Of a stretch of DNA of 64,000 nt, positions 13,701 through 26,480 are shown piece after piece. The DNA comes from Triops longicaudatus. Taxonomy: Eukaryota > Arthropoda > Branchiopoda > Notostraca > Triopsidae. Made by a program: the position numbers and the translations under genes. Where the stretch lies: NCBI GenBank assembly GCA_022885665.1, contig JAGQDJ010000150.1:62001-126000 (forward strand), in the 5' to 3' direction. The notes beneath the pieces are model-generated. The model was given only the letters and a program-made list of their open reading frames with translations, was not told the origin of the DNA and did no database searches. The stretch's first letter is position 1, and each line of letters opens with the position of its first letter.

Positions 13701-16700
13701 TGGGGTCTTCAAAAATATCTTTACTGGTTGCCAACAATCTTCCAATAATGCTAATGTCCAAAAGTAGGCATAGAAACACAAGACACTTGCCGTGTAGCCT
13801 CAAAGCTTCAGTCGATCGTATGCACGCTCTTCACTGTAATTCTCCGTCAAGGTTTTAATGAAGTGTCATACCTTACATGGGGAAATTTCTCTCTGTAACT
13901 GACTTTTAAAGGTAATCCACATCGTCATAACAAAAATGTGACAAATTCTCGGCCTCTTATTTTTATGCATAGAAAAGGGACGAGGCAATGGAAAACGATC
14001 ACTACTTTAGGAAGACTTGCTTGCTAGCTTGCCAACCGAAATAGTTAAACATTGACGGATTAAGCAACGATGGGGTTTGCGTTGTCATTGCGGGGGTCAA
14101 TCCCTTGCTGGCTTGTGCCTTTATCCATTGTTACCCCCGAGTCCCCAAAGCCCATCCATCATTTCCAACTTGGGGACATTTTAGGCCCAACGCAAAGCCA
14201 AGTATACAAACTGTGTCGCCAGTATTGTGCTATACTGTTTTTGTTTTCATTATCATTCATGAAAAAAGCAAGAGCGGTGGAAACATTTACCCAATATGGT
14301 ACAGTAATGAGGTTCAAATATTTGGAACGTAGAAGGCAACGATGGCAATGGAACTACATTAGCTTACTACAGAAAGCGTTGCATGTGACGAAATAGTAGT
14401 ATTCATTGTTAGCTATATGTTCATCAAATTTTTATGTAAAAAATCTGTACTTGGCAAATTACAAAGGTATAACTAATCCGAAGAATTAATTAAATTTATT
14501 TACATTCATCAATTCTGAAAAGTAAGCCTAACGAGTTTGAATTGCTTAGAGTGCAGGATAGTGCACTACGCTTGCAATTTAGTACGTTTACTTTGGAATT
14601 TTTGGTATTATTTTATTGTCGCCCCTGGATTGTAATGGAAACGTTACTGCTCCAAATACTCTCAAAGGCGTCACTTTGGCTTCATAAGATATTTACGATT
14701 TGACAACTGTTGATTCTAATTCTTTTTTTTATTATTGTCTGCGATAGTACTATCTGGTTTAGTTAATTTATTCGAGAGTGCACATTATGACCTCAGTAGA
14801 GCTGCTGGAATTCGAAAAGGCTTGACTTCCAAAGGAATTTTATTGACTTAAAGAGATTCGAAAGTATTGAATAGACATGTTAAAACTACCCCAAAACGAA
14901 TTGAGTTCACTTAATTTTTTACACTTTTAACAAAAATTCAATTAGATTTCCAAGACTTCTCTTGAATTCGACTTGTATAGACTTGCCATCCCTTGAACTC
15001 ATCCAATTCCGTTCTCTTCCTCTTAATGGAAGGATTAGAAGGAAAGTGAGAATTGGACAACTGGTACGACCAGTTATTTCACATCACTTTCGAGGTTTGC
15101 AAGGCAAGTCCTAACACGTTGCGACTTGTCTCGGGCTTGCTGGGACTTGCTCGTCTGAATCTGCAGCTTAAAACTTATCGTACATAGTGGATCCACAAGA
15201 AAAGCAAGCATAGAATCTCACGCACGGTCACTAAAACAATAGCTACCGTGATTATTGTAACACAATGTTACCTATTTGTCCTTTGTTTATAACGCTCTAG
15301 AAAGAGGAAAACAGTAGCAAAGTTGATCTGTAACGTTCTGTAACTGATCTATAAGTTGAGACGAGATAATAATGGAAATTCCCGGCGACTTGTACTCCCC
15401 TCATTTACCGTTTGTTACCGAATATTGGTTAGATAATGACTCCGGACATTGGTCACGCAAGTGTCGTGTAGCTTAGATTGCGCCTTCTTTCTGCCTATGT
15501 CTTCAGCAAGTGTTCAGAATCGAAACATAAGGGCGGATTTCGCACAGACCTAGACGACAATGTTGCAACATGTAAAGCATCTCTGAGCCTTAAAATCACG
15601 TTCTTTCTGACGCAAAATATTAACTGTTACCTACATAGGCTTATTCGCAATACAGAATGCTATGCATAGGCACAATGCTCTCCTCGCAAGGATATGAAAA
15701 TATTCATTTTGATGAGTATTAACATCATTGCTTGAGTTGAAAGATGCATTGCACTGTCGTAAGAAAAGCTGGCAGCCCCTTGGCGCCTTTCTCGATGATA
15801 GTCAATATTCATTGTTACTCATGCCCTAATGCCCACCGTCGTGTTTCAAGCGAGGAGTGTTCCTTGGCTCCTTGTCGTATGACGAGTACTGCGTAGGTTA
15901 GTTTGAGAGCCCTACCTCAGTGTATTGCGCAATCTACAGCTAACACTCCTTTACATGAGCCTGTTGTGAGAGAATCTCTAATTTTATGGCACGTTAATAT
16001 AAACACGCTATAAATATTGGAGATCATAAACAGAAATCTCATAACTCTTATACTGTTACATTTTAAATTTTTTCTCATTTTTCTATTTCTCATTATCAGA
16101 AACTAGGAACGCTAGGTTTTAACGTTGAAAGAAGTTTAATTGTGATTTAACGGAAACAACCTTGCTAAAAAAATCCACATAATTCAATATTACTGTATTT
16201 CATAATCACTGTACGGCAATGAGCTCACCTCACATTCATGATTCTGAATAAAAGAAGTGCTAATATTGCTCCTTACGCAAGTGGAAAAAATTGAAATGTT
16301 TGTACCGTAAGAAATGTTAAACTCAAAATATGTTTCTTTATGTTGTGAGATTGTCTTTAATGTGCGAGCGCTTTGACGACTGCCTAATTTTTGGAAATAA
16401 AGCAAAACATGTATGGCAATGGCGGTTAACGTTCACGCTTGGTCTTAATAAAAAAGAAATAATAAAACTGAATATCAAAATGAGTTATCAGGTGTTGTTA
16501 GGTTTTATAGGACGTAACATTGACACACATCCATAATGAAGCAGCACTACGGCTCCATTTAAAGTAAGACCAAGAGAAAAGGGATTTTTTCCCTTTCATT
16601 TTGTGTTTAAGGTGTGATGCCTAAGATCTACGCGTCAAATGATGTTGCGTCATAAAAACGAAGCCCAGCCTAGGTTCTTTCCGGGACTTTTTTTTTAAGC

Positions 16701-16748
16701 AGGAGCGTAATAGGAGTCAGTCACCTGAAAAAATAGCCTTTTTTTGGG
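10716..16748. other. No convincing gene
   Basis: AT-rich, with CATTGTTAC motifs at 11900, 14126 and 15810. About 100-codon frames on both strands at 13267-13662 overlap one another and look like chance. Exons of the 10.6-kb candidate could lie here but none was identified. Confidence 0.45.
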
Positions 16749-16974
16749 TATATAAGGCAAGACTCATAAAGTCAAGACGCTAAAAGCTATGCAGGTAGGT
16801 TGGGTAGGCGCAGCAATCATAATCATAGTCTTACCATGAAGTCATTTCTTTTCCCAGAAGGAAAGAAAGAGAAGAGAAAAAAGGCTTCTCTCCCCACAAA
16901 AACCGAAGAAGGCGTGGAAGCGAGATTCATTAGCACGCGGACAATACAAGCACCATTCGTGGCCCATGCGTGGT
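16749..16974 (+). CDS. Candidate minimal two-exon gene led by a TATA box
   Basis: TATATAAG at 16749 lies 40 nt upstream of ATGCAG|GTAGGT (ATG at 16789, donor at 16795), so the first exon would code only Met-Gln. An acceptor TTTCTTTTCCCAG ending at 16858 restores phase 0 and opens a frame of about 44 Lys/Arg-rich codons ending TGA near 16992. No good initiator lies at +30 and the 5' leader would be very short. The alternative is that the ATG is fortuitous and the exon is non-coding. Confidence 0.2.
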
Positions 16975-18584
16975 TCTCGGCAATGCGTATGAGGAACACA
17001 TGAAATCAAGGTGGCCTGGGAACGCCTTGGCAAAAGCTTACGAAACCCAACAACTCATAACAACAGACACGCTGAACAAGTTCCATCTAAGTATATACCT
17101 CACGTGCATTACTATCAATCTTTGAGGCACAGAGGAGAAAATTGAACGCCTAAAGTCACTTTCCCGTGTTTTGCGTTTAAGTATAGGAAAACAGAATGGA
17201 ACTTGAGAAAGGAGGACAGAATTGAGATGCGAGACGAATTACGCAAAGAGGATGGGAAACTGGCTGAAAGTACACACAAATGCTGGGAATCTCTCAGAGC
17301 AGCGCATGTTAAAGCAGGAAGAAGACACTTACGCCTTCAAGAATGCATTCAAGTTCTCTTTCTGTTTCTTTCTTATCTATTTTTTTATTTTTAATCGTAG
17401 GCTTAGATCTATTGATGGCAAGATTAACCAATTCTTCGCGATATTCACTTACGTTGGGTTTATTTCTTTTTTTTTATTTCTAACGGTTAGCTCGCTAAAA
17501 ATCTAAGAAAAACTGTTATATCTTATTTAACCATGAAAACTTTATAGAATATGAGCGGTTTTCTTTTAGGAATGTGTGAGGTCAAGGTAAGTACATAAGA
17601 TAAGACGCGTTTTCTTGGTAATGCACCCGAACGAATCACAAAGGAATGGGCTGAATGCTGCGATTCCTCGGGCCAGGGCGTTTGAGATACCATTGAGATA
17701 AATAACCCCATAAGCGTACAGAATCTGATAGATGCCAGCTACGTCTGCAAGGCCTCATTGTAAAATGAAAATATGAAAACCCCCATAAGTATGTCTCAAC
17801 CCTCGCTAGAAATTGTCATTAGAACAATGCACTGATCTCAAAACAACCTATTAGGATTTCTAACAGTTAAACGTTCCAAAAGGTGAGAATTCGACACTTA
17901 ACATACGAATCCCCAGGCAATATGGCTCGAATTTCCATTCGAACTTATTTTACCAATAACAGCGTAAAGCAGTTAAACTAAACCATAAGGCGCGCCACAC
18001 CTTGGGGAAACTTTCTTAGGCCTAATAAGGTTCTCATACCTCTAAAATGCTCAACACGGAAGGATGCGTTCTACGCAGCAGACAAGGGAACTACTCAACA
18101 TTATTAAAACCAAAATCAAGTCAAATAAAATAATATGAAGCAAGTTTTTAAAAGACTTGTCGTAAAAGTTTTATTAACTCTGTTACTTTTCAATCAATTC
18201 TTTACTTTTTATCAGTCTTATTGATATCACTGGAAACTGTCGTAGGCTTTTTGTTTCTTTTTTTAAGTTATTTTATTCACACATTTTGTGTATAAATGTC
18301 CGAACATGCCAACATATTTGAACCTGAAGAGAAACAAGCCCGTTTTTTTTTCATCAACACCGAGCTGCAGCAAAATTCCTTAGTCTTGTCGCTATAGTTA
18401 TTCAGTAGCCAAGGCGAACTTTCATTGTTACGTCATTCACAATCTCCGTGTCTGGGAGAGCATACTGAGCTAAAACGAATTCCTTCTGATAAGAGCCGCT
18501 TAAGCACGAATTTGCGTTTCTACATTATTGTGAATTTCCAGTACGCGTTTAGTGACAGCCGGTTTTTATGCAAACAAACTTAAA

Positions 18585-18691
18585 GTACGTTTAACCAAGC
18601 CTAACCTACCTTAACCTAACAGATACCCAAACTAAAACTTAACTTAAGTATCCCAACTTAACCAAATGAATCCTACCCTGTGTATATTGTC
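18585..18691 (+). repeat. Degenerate CCTAA-rich block 4 with a conserved right flank
   Basis: AAGCCTAACCTACCTTAACC and later CTTAACC motifs occur, followed by CCTACCCTGTGTATATTGTC (18672-18691), which is homologous to the right flank of block 2. Confidence 0.5.
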
Positions 18692-21600
18692 GACACATTT
18701 CTGGTTTATCATCGTTTCGTAGCAGATTTTGAATAAAAATTACAAAGGGCCTAAATACGGCCTTGATCGTGAGTATTGGCTATGAATTTCGCACTGAACG
18801 CCTGTTAATTTTTCTTTAATACTGAATGCTTTTGCCGCGGCATTTGTTTGGTAACAAGTCTAATGGCTACCAAAAATTAGTGTCGCAGTCGCCGAAGTTT
18901 CAAAGCATTGCATTTTTTTTTTTTTTTACAAGGATGAAACTGCGGTATCTAACCTCAAGCTCCGACCAATCACGCAAGTTCCTTCCTTTTCAAAGAACAC
19001 CAAATTCTTTTAGGCTGATTTTGCGTAAAAATGACACAATACTTGGCAAATCCGTGACGCTCTACATTTAACAAAAACCTCTCTGTTAGGTGTACAACAC
19101 TGCGGTGGGAACATTTCGCTTGCGTGGAGGTTTTCTCAGCATATCTGGAATCGTCACACCGCATCCGCGTAATTTGCTTCTAAAGAGACTTGTACCCCAC
19201 TGAGACCATTGCTCAAGCAATTGACTTAACAGTGGGGCTCTGGAAGTCGGCAAGCCAAAAAATGTCTTGCACACTTGAATCGGTTTTCTTACCAGCTTCC
19301 TGAGCTTATCATTAAGCACAAACTCCCCCTCCTTTTTTTCGCATTACAAGGCTTATATATCAGGCGCCCCGACCTCTACAAGTAGGCCTTGCAGTAGTAG
19401 CTTTTTCGGTGGTCGGTACACTTTCAAGTATTACTTGCCAGGCGGAGTCGCTTTCAGACACCGCGTGTCAAACTACGGTGCCACACCAGAAGCCTTTAGA
19501 AAAGGCTCATTCTCTCGCCATTTTTTCCATTCTTACAAAAAAGCCACCCAAAGCGAAAAGTAACACCCAAAACTGAAAGATTTTCAAAAGTACACCCACT
19601 AATGTACAAAGCTAACAAAACGCTTAGCTTTTGCCGACCCAAAAGGCCTTTAGTTTCAACAATAGACAACACTGAGCCCTTTTCTGGGTAACCGATTCCT
19701 GGCTGTGACATATAAAGAGCGTGGGCTTGTTTTAACTACCTCCTTTAACGCCATATAAGGTCAACGAGGCTCAATAAAAAGAAAAAAATGCTTTCTGAAG
19801 GGCGTCGGGTCTAGGTCTTAAATTTTAATGGCTCGTATGGGATGAAATGGCACGTCGGTCTCGCCCTGGATGCCCATGGATGTGCACCTGGGAGTTTCAA
19901 TACCTCAAAAGATGCGAGGGTGGAGACACACCGACATCGCACCATGCTAGGCCCAAGACACCTTCCATATACGCACTTGTCATGGAAAGTAGAGAATTTG
20001 GTACGGAGTTCTTAGGCTTTTGAAAGGCGTTTTTGCCGCCGTAAGGGTGTTCCGCCCTGCTCTTAAACGCTATTACTTCATGGAGGTTAGGTTAGGTGTA
20101 TTGAACGTAGTCGAGAAGCGTTGGGTCAATTGTAACAAAATTGTTACCTATGCAATTTGAGATATTTGGGAGATTTCAAAAGTCGAAGCCGAAAAAAAAC
20201 GAAGCAATTTTCTTTTGCAAAAGAGAAACGTTTAGTAAAATAACTCCTGAAAAGCTATTTTCAATAAAATTCCATGAGAAATTTATAAAAATATAATGTA
20301 CTTCCCTGGTTTACTTAGAAACACGGACTTCTACATTCATCGTTGTTTACTGTAAATACTCACAAATCTTTCAGCATTGTATTGGTTTCTTAGCTGTGGA
20401 GACGTAGATCATTTTTAACGCTAGGGTTGCCGTGATTAAATTCATAAGTTTTGAGCATCAAAGTACGTGAGGCGCCTACGCGGGATGCCACAACAAAAAA
20501 GAACTTGAGCTCTAGTACATGGTATTTCCAAATAAATCAAGTTAGCCATTAAAATAAGTCCTGTAAGAAGAAACATGATTAAGACAGAAAGGAGCTAAAA
20601 TCCGAATTTCGTGCTTTTGTTGGAAAACATGTGTCCAATTACGACCTATAATAGACACAAGAACGATAAGAATATGAAGGTTAACTCTTTTAAATCTATT
20701 ATTATCTATACGAGTTCAAAAATTTAATCAACTTGTTTCAAACGAGAAATGAGATGCATTGCAATATCTTGACAGATTTGCAGTAATAAAGGCAAAATGT
20801 TTTTAATTACCACCTTTTTTTATTTTCGCAAATGTACAGTTTCTCGCTAATATTAAAATTCCTTTTGAGTTTAGCATACCGTAATTTGAACTGTACTTTA
20901 GTTCTTGCAATAGGTGAACAATGAAAAACCATTGAAAGTTACAATTGACCCTTTGCGCCTGAAAGTTAGGGTGAAAACATGTATACTAATCATTTTCAAA
21001 ATACCTGAGCCATGAAGGTGTGTGGGGCGAAGAGTCTCTCCTTCCACACCCATGATAAAGAGACATCAGCCTACTTGCCATCCTCCCATATCTTACCAAC
21101 GAAACCCTGTAATTGTCCTCCCTTTTGGGAAGTTACGAAATTCTATGAAAAATGCATATACGCTAACACAAGTATTATTACAGACTGAGCGCAACTTCCA
21201 CAAATTGAGCGACCTAGTTGCAAATTTTACTGTAGAGAGCACTTCAAGTTGTGCCGCGCAACAATAGGAAATTCTTCGAACACTTTCCTTGACTTACTTG
21301 AAGTTCGAAGGACTGAAAGGTTTTAAAGTGATGCAGAAACTGGTTGCTGAGCTCCTGCGTATAGTGCGTCATTATTCGTAACGACCGGGCATTGCACAAA
21401 TGCTTATGAGAAACTATGCTAGGAGAGTTTCCGGTCAGTGGTGCAAAACCACGAACTTGCGGAGTTGGTTATGGCAACGGACCAATGAGAGAGCGGTCCG
21501 AAAGTCGCCGCCCTGCTTATCGCAAGGCGAAAAATATTCTTTATTTTCCCCGTTTTTCTTTTTTTTTGCGTTCTTTCGTTTGGGAACGAGGTCGGCGTAA

Positions 21601-21798
21601 TTGAAGAAGAAAACAACATGTAATGGGAGAAAGGACAGGTTGGCCACGGTATTGGGTTCCTCATCGTCAAGGTAATGCGTCCTAGTTACTATCCAGCAGT
21701 TGAATTTCTACTCCGAATCGGATTCGGTACTTTGAATTGCACTTAGTAACACAATACCGAAAGGTGATACACAGACGTCAGATTTCGAGTGCATACCT

Positions 21799-21816
21799 CA
21801 CACACACACACACACA
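21799..21816 (+). repeat. (CA)9 microsatellite
   Basis: Nine perfect CA units followed by TACA. Confidence 0.9.
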
Positions 21817-24800
21817 TACAAATCAGGTGTGCGTGAGAGCTCTAGAGGCTTGGCACATGCGGGAAATGTTGGATTCATCGAATTACAAGAGAAAGAAGGG
21901 GTGGTGAAGCTTTTAAGAATGATCTCCATTAAATGTTGTTGCTTGTGCTAGTATAAATTTAGTATACTGCCCGAGTTCTATGTCAACCATACTGTATAGA
22001 TCGACAGCACAGCATTTGGCAACAATGAAAGTGCCCATTACGGGAGCCTGGCTGTTCGGCACGAAATCTCCGCGAATCGGTCGTGTAACAAAGAAGACAT
22101 CGTTCTCTGGGAGTTCTTGTTATTACCTAGTGTTGTGCATTAGCTAGACGCCGTTTCCTTGAGTCATTTTTTCATAAGTGTTATGTAGAATGATAGATAG
22201 AATTAAATTTCTCAAACGAATACATTTTGGAACGAATGTAGCACAACGTGGACAAATTCATGGGAGGTGCATGCGCATTCAAATCAATATTAAAGGTTAG
22301 TCTAATTCCTTTCTACAACATAAAAATTATTTTATTTGTCGGCTTTTCAGTTTAATTCAAGGCAAATTAGTTTAAAAAATTAAATTTGACACTCACTGAA
22401 AGGTACTCATCTTCGGAAAGTGTTCCGTGATCGAAAGTACCTGATTTACCGCACGTGATAAAGTCAGTTTATTTCGACCTTACAATAACCCTCTCCAGGT
22501 ACTGTAGAGTGTAGGAAACATCGCTTCAGATTGAAAATGAAGATTGTCGAATTCTCATGGCCGGTAGAAAAAGTGAAAACCCTTGTTAAAAAAAAAAAGT
22601 AAGCAAAAATTGTCGTATCCTTTTCCAAATTTCATGAATTTTCTAAATAAAAGAGTTGAATGTAAGAAATTTTTACGTTTTTGGTTTGTTTGCAAAGCGT
22701 AACTACTGAAGCGTGTTCTGGGGCTATTTGTACTTGATTTTTGCTTAAAATTGTCCAGTCGTCTGGAAAACTTCGCTTGATAATGAAGCTAAAATTTCAT
22801 TCCTATAATTTTTGAAAACCGCACATCAATTACAATAAGCTAAGTCCTAGTGCCCATGGAGATAGAAATTCCATTTAATTTGGAAAATATAGATTCAAGG
22901 TGAACAATAATAACACTAAGAAAATACGTTCGCCTAAGGCAAAAAACAAATAACAATTCGACGATTCGATAAACAATGTAAATGGTTAAAAACGAACAAG
23001 GTCACTAAGATCTAGCTCAGCCGCTTTGCAGAGCATTGATTATTAAGTTCATCTATGCAAGACGGCATTAATGGCAACAATGAATGTTTTCAATTACAGA
23101 AACTGTTTAATCGCTTTGTGAATTTTTATTATTACGCGGCACATGCCGAAGTTTCGAACAAGTTGTGCAACAATGGGCCTGAAGCTTTGAAATCCATTTA
23201 CTCTTTCTGCGCGCTTTCATGGTTACGTCACTGCTCAAGGAATAAGCCGAACCTAAGCAAACAACATGGTTCAACAATGATCATTCCTATATTACGAGAG
23301 CCGTGTTGCCCTAAGCATACTTGCCATTCTTAAGGAGAGTAGGTTCCAATGCTAGCCTCACAGCAATTATGTAACAAGAATGTTCTAATTGTCCTGGGTA
23401 CAAACTTTCTTCCAGAATTCATTGTTAGCGGTGAATATTTGTAGCACAAAAGCTGTTTGGTCATCACGGGATCCTTCAGTCTGTACATAAGAAAATAGGC
23501 TGTGAAAAACACGGAAGCTGGGTAACTACACAATTGAACAACCAACTGGATTTCTGCTTCGCTATGATGTAGCAAATGCTTATTTTCTTGCTAGCACCAA
23601 TGAATATTCCTGTCGAGGAGACACATCCATATCTACCCCATGTGTCACAATTTGTAGCCGAAGATTGAATCCTTATTATTCTCACCAAGAAAAAAGGGTA
23701 AATAATAATACACCGCATCTTCGTGTTTGACCGTGCTTGCACAGTGTATTACACTACGTAAGTAGTCATTCTACACCGCAACGGTTAAACATGATCTCGT
23801 TAACCCTAACAATCCCTTAGCTGGCCTCATCAACGGTCTACAGTACCCATTCACAAATACCCATGTGTATATGACATTGGGAGGTAGGGGTCTTTTCAAA
23901 GTTTTCCGAAAGTGAGGGTGTAAATTACTTTCCCGCCTGCATTTGCCACCTGCAAACCACAGAATCAGTATACCGGTAACTTGCAATACCTTACGTTCTC
24001 AAATTACTTATTCCCAAACCTCCATTTTTCAGTTGCTCTGTTTCGTATTTAGAACACTTTTGTACGCTTATTTGAACTTTGAAGTTCTTCGATGTTCGTC
24101 GATTAATGCCTTTATTTTTTGTTGCACATTTTTCAAGATTATTTTATTCACGTTCGGTTTATTATTTATTCAATTTGTTTCGTTTTCGCTAGAAAAAGGA
24201 CAACAAAGAAACGTTTTAAAAAGGTTCAACGTTCGTGACAAGACACCTTTTCATGCTTTCGCTGCTTTCGGTGTTTAATACTACGTTTGTCAATCCTTCC
24301 TCATGGTAAACACGGCAGCAGTAGCCGCAGACGAAGAAGCAGCCGCGCGAAGCTTTGCACAAACAAAAACTTAGGGGCGGCATTTAAATCTCTCTCATGT
24401 CGGCATCTGATGGCTACTGGTACGGAACCGCACTGTGTCTACAGCACGTAATGGAACTTTACGCTCGAAATGCTACCGACTCCAACCACTACCGACAACC
24501 CGTTAGTCAGTTTATGCAAAAACTATCCGATTACCCGCCCACCCCAAAATCCACTGTTTGGAAAATAAACATTTTGAAGAAGAATGGCCCCAAACCATGA
24601 AGTGATTGTCCTGATCTGTAATACCACTATGTGGTTTGTACCCAGGCGCCTTTAAAACCTTACACCCCTACACCCATACGAGTATTACCATGATTTTATC
24701 ATCTTGACTTAAACCAACTAATTGTACGCTTCAAAGAGCAAAAAGGGTAAAATAAATAGAAAGTAGATGTATTAAAATGAAACAAAAATAAATCGATCGA

Positions 24801-25369
24801 GGTTAACAATTAGCCCTCTTTTAACCACTGCCAAACCTTCATTAGCCAATCAAAGTAAAATAAAATTCAAAACGGAAGTTAGACAAAAGAAAAAAATAAG
24901 AAAAAGACAAAAGAAAGAAATAAGAATCGCTTTTAAATTTGAAGAAATTTTCTTTCGAGCTGAAAAAATTTAAAGGAACTTTTTAAAAAGCACAAACGGT
25001 AGACGATTAAGAATACTTGGTTTCGTTTTAAAGAATATCTAGTAAACTTGAATTCTTGCAAGAACAAGGTAACGCATGTGACAACTTTATCTTATTTTGC
25101 TAAATTCCGCAACATTTTAATATTTTGATGGATAATTGAGATTGCACTGGTCTAGGGTGCTAGGTTGGTTAGAGTCATTCTCAAACATAGTCTTTAACAA
25201 GGGAATGACGTGTTTAACAAGGTCGTAACGCAAACAGATGGAGATTGGTGTGCTTTTCTTCCGCGGCCAAGTGGGCATCCTCAGTTAGCCCACGACTGTG
25301 GAGTCAAGAAAGCAGGTAGGTCCTGCGGTGGTCCGCTTGTCCATCCTGTCGGTCCAGCCTCATTTTTAG

Positions 25370-25420
25370 TCCATCATCATCAGCAACACCATCATCATTA
25401 CCATTGCCATCACAACTGAC
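25370..25420 (+). repeat. Imperfect CAT/CAC trinucleotide repeat
   Basis: CATCATCAT, CACCATCATCAT and CCATTGCCATCAC form an imperfect triplet run. An open frame reads it as a His-rich tail, but the frame has no ATG and looks incidental to the repeat. Confidence 0.7.
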
Positions 25421-26059
25421 ACCACAGTAGCCACTGCCGGAGGGTTCCGAAGAACCTACTGCGCGGGCTACTGGGCGGCGTAGTTATTATGTCCATTTCC
25501 ATCGCACCCTTGTTTCTAAGGGTACTCGGACCTGGGAAAACAATATAAAACCCTGGACAGCACCTTATTGTAATTGGTCACGGTACCTTACAAATCTAAA
25601 TTTAGCGCTTCGGTTAAGGTTTATAGACTGCGCCACCGAAGAGAAAGTTCAAAAAGGTTGTAGATTAATCAAATATCTTATGAAAAAGTCTTACTACAAT
25701 TATTAGTAAAAGGTAAAGCATTAAAGTATGCAGTAAGTAGACAAAAATAACACGAGCTAAATACAAGTAAAACTTTTTACTCATCCATTTTTGTATTTAC
25801 TGGTAACAATATCGGCCAATCCCCCCAATGCGCTTTATTGGGTTATTCCGACTCTTGCTGCAATCTAGGTGTAAAAGGCGTATTTACTATTTTTGCTACA
25901 AGTTCACACCGATGACTATAAGTCCTACCTTGAGAGTAATTGCTTCCGAAAAACAGGGATAATTTTTCTTGTAAATGCTATCACGATGGGACTAGAATTT
26001 AACTTCTGCGCGCTTATTTTGGTTCCAATTGCCTCTGGAGTGAAAAATTTGCCAAACTT

Positions 26060-26480
26060 TTCAATTTTTAAGCCTAACTTATCAAACCTTAGCTAACTTT
26101 TTGCAGTAATCTAACTTTACTTAAACTAGAGTTCTACAATCCCAAGCTATAGTTCCATAATCACGAAACTAAATTGTAATTCTACAATAACTCTTAACTT
26201 TCGTCTTTAAACCAACCTAACCTGCGATGTAGCATAATTAAAACGAATTTTTCCTGAACCTTACCTAGTTTAACCTAACATAGGTCTATCTAGCCTGACC
26301 TATAGGTCATAATCATACCTTTACTAAATCTAGATTTGTCCAATTAGCGTAGAAACTTTAACTTATCTTGCCAAGCGTAACCTAACTTTTCCTAACCTAT
26401 ACTCTTATTCAGCCTAGCTTAACCTTAATTTTTCAGGCTGAAACTAGCCTGGATACTAGCTTAACTTAAACAAATCGTCC
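26060..26480 (+). repeat. Degenerate CCTAA-rich block 5
   Basis: This is the longest of the blocks. GCCTAACTTATC, CAACCTAACC and GTAACCTAAC motifs are spread over about 400 bp in the same orientation as the others. Confidence 0.55.

Noticed and set aside
25210..25419. His-rich 69-codon ORF
   Set aside because: It has no ATG and its His tail is produced by an imperfect CAT repeat.
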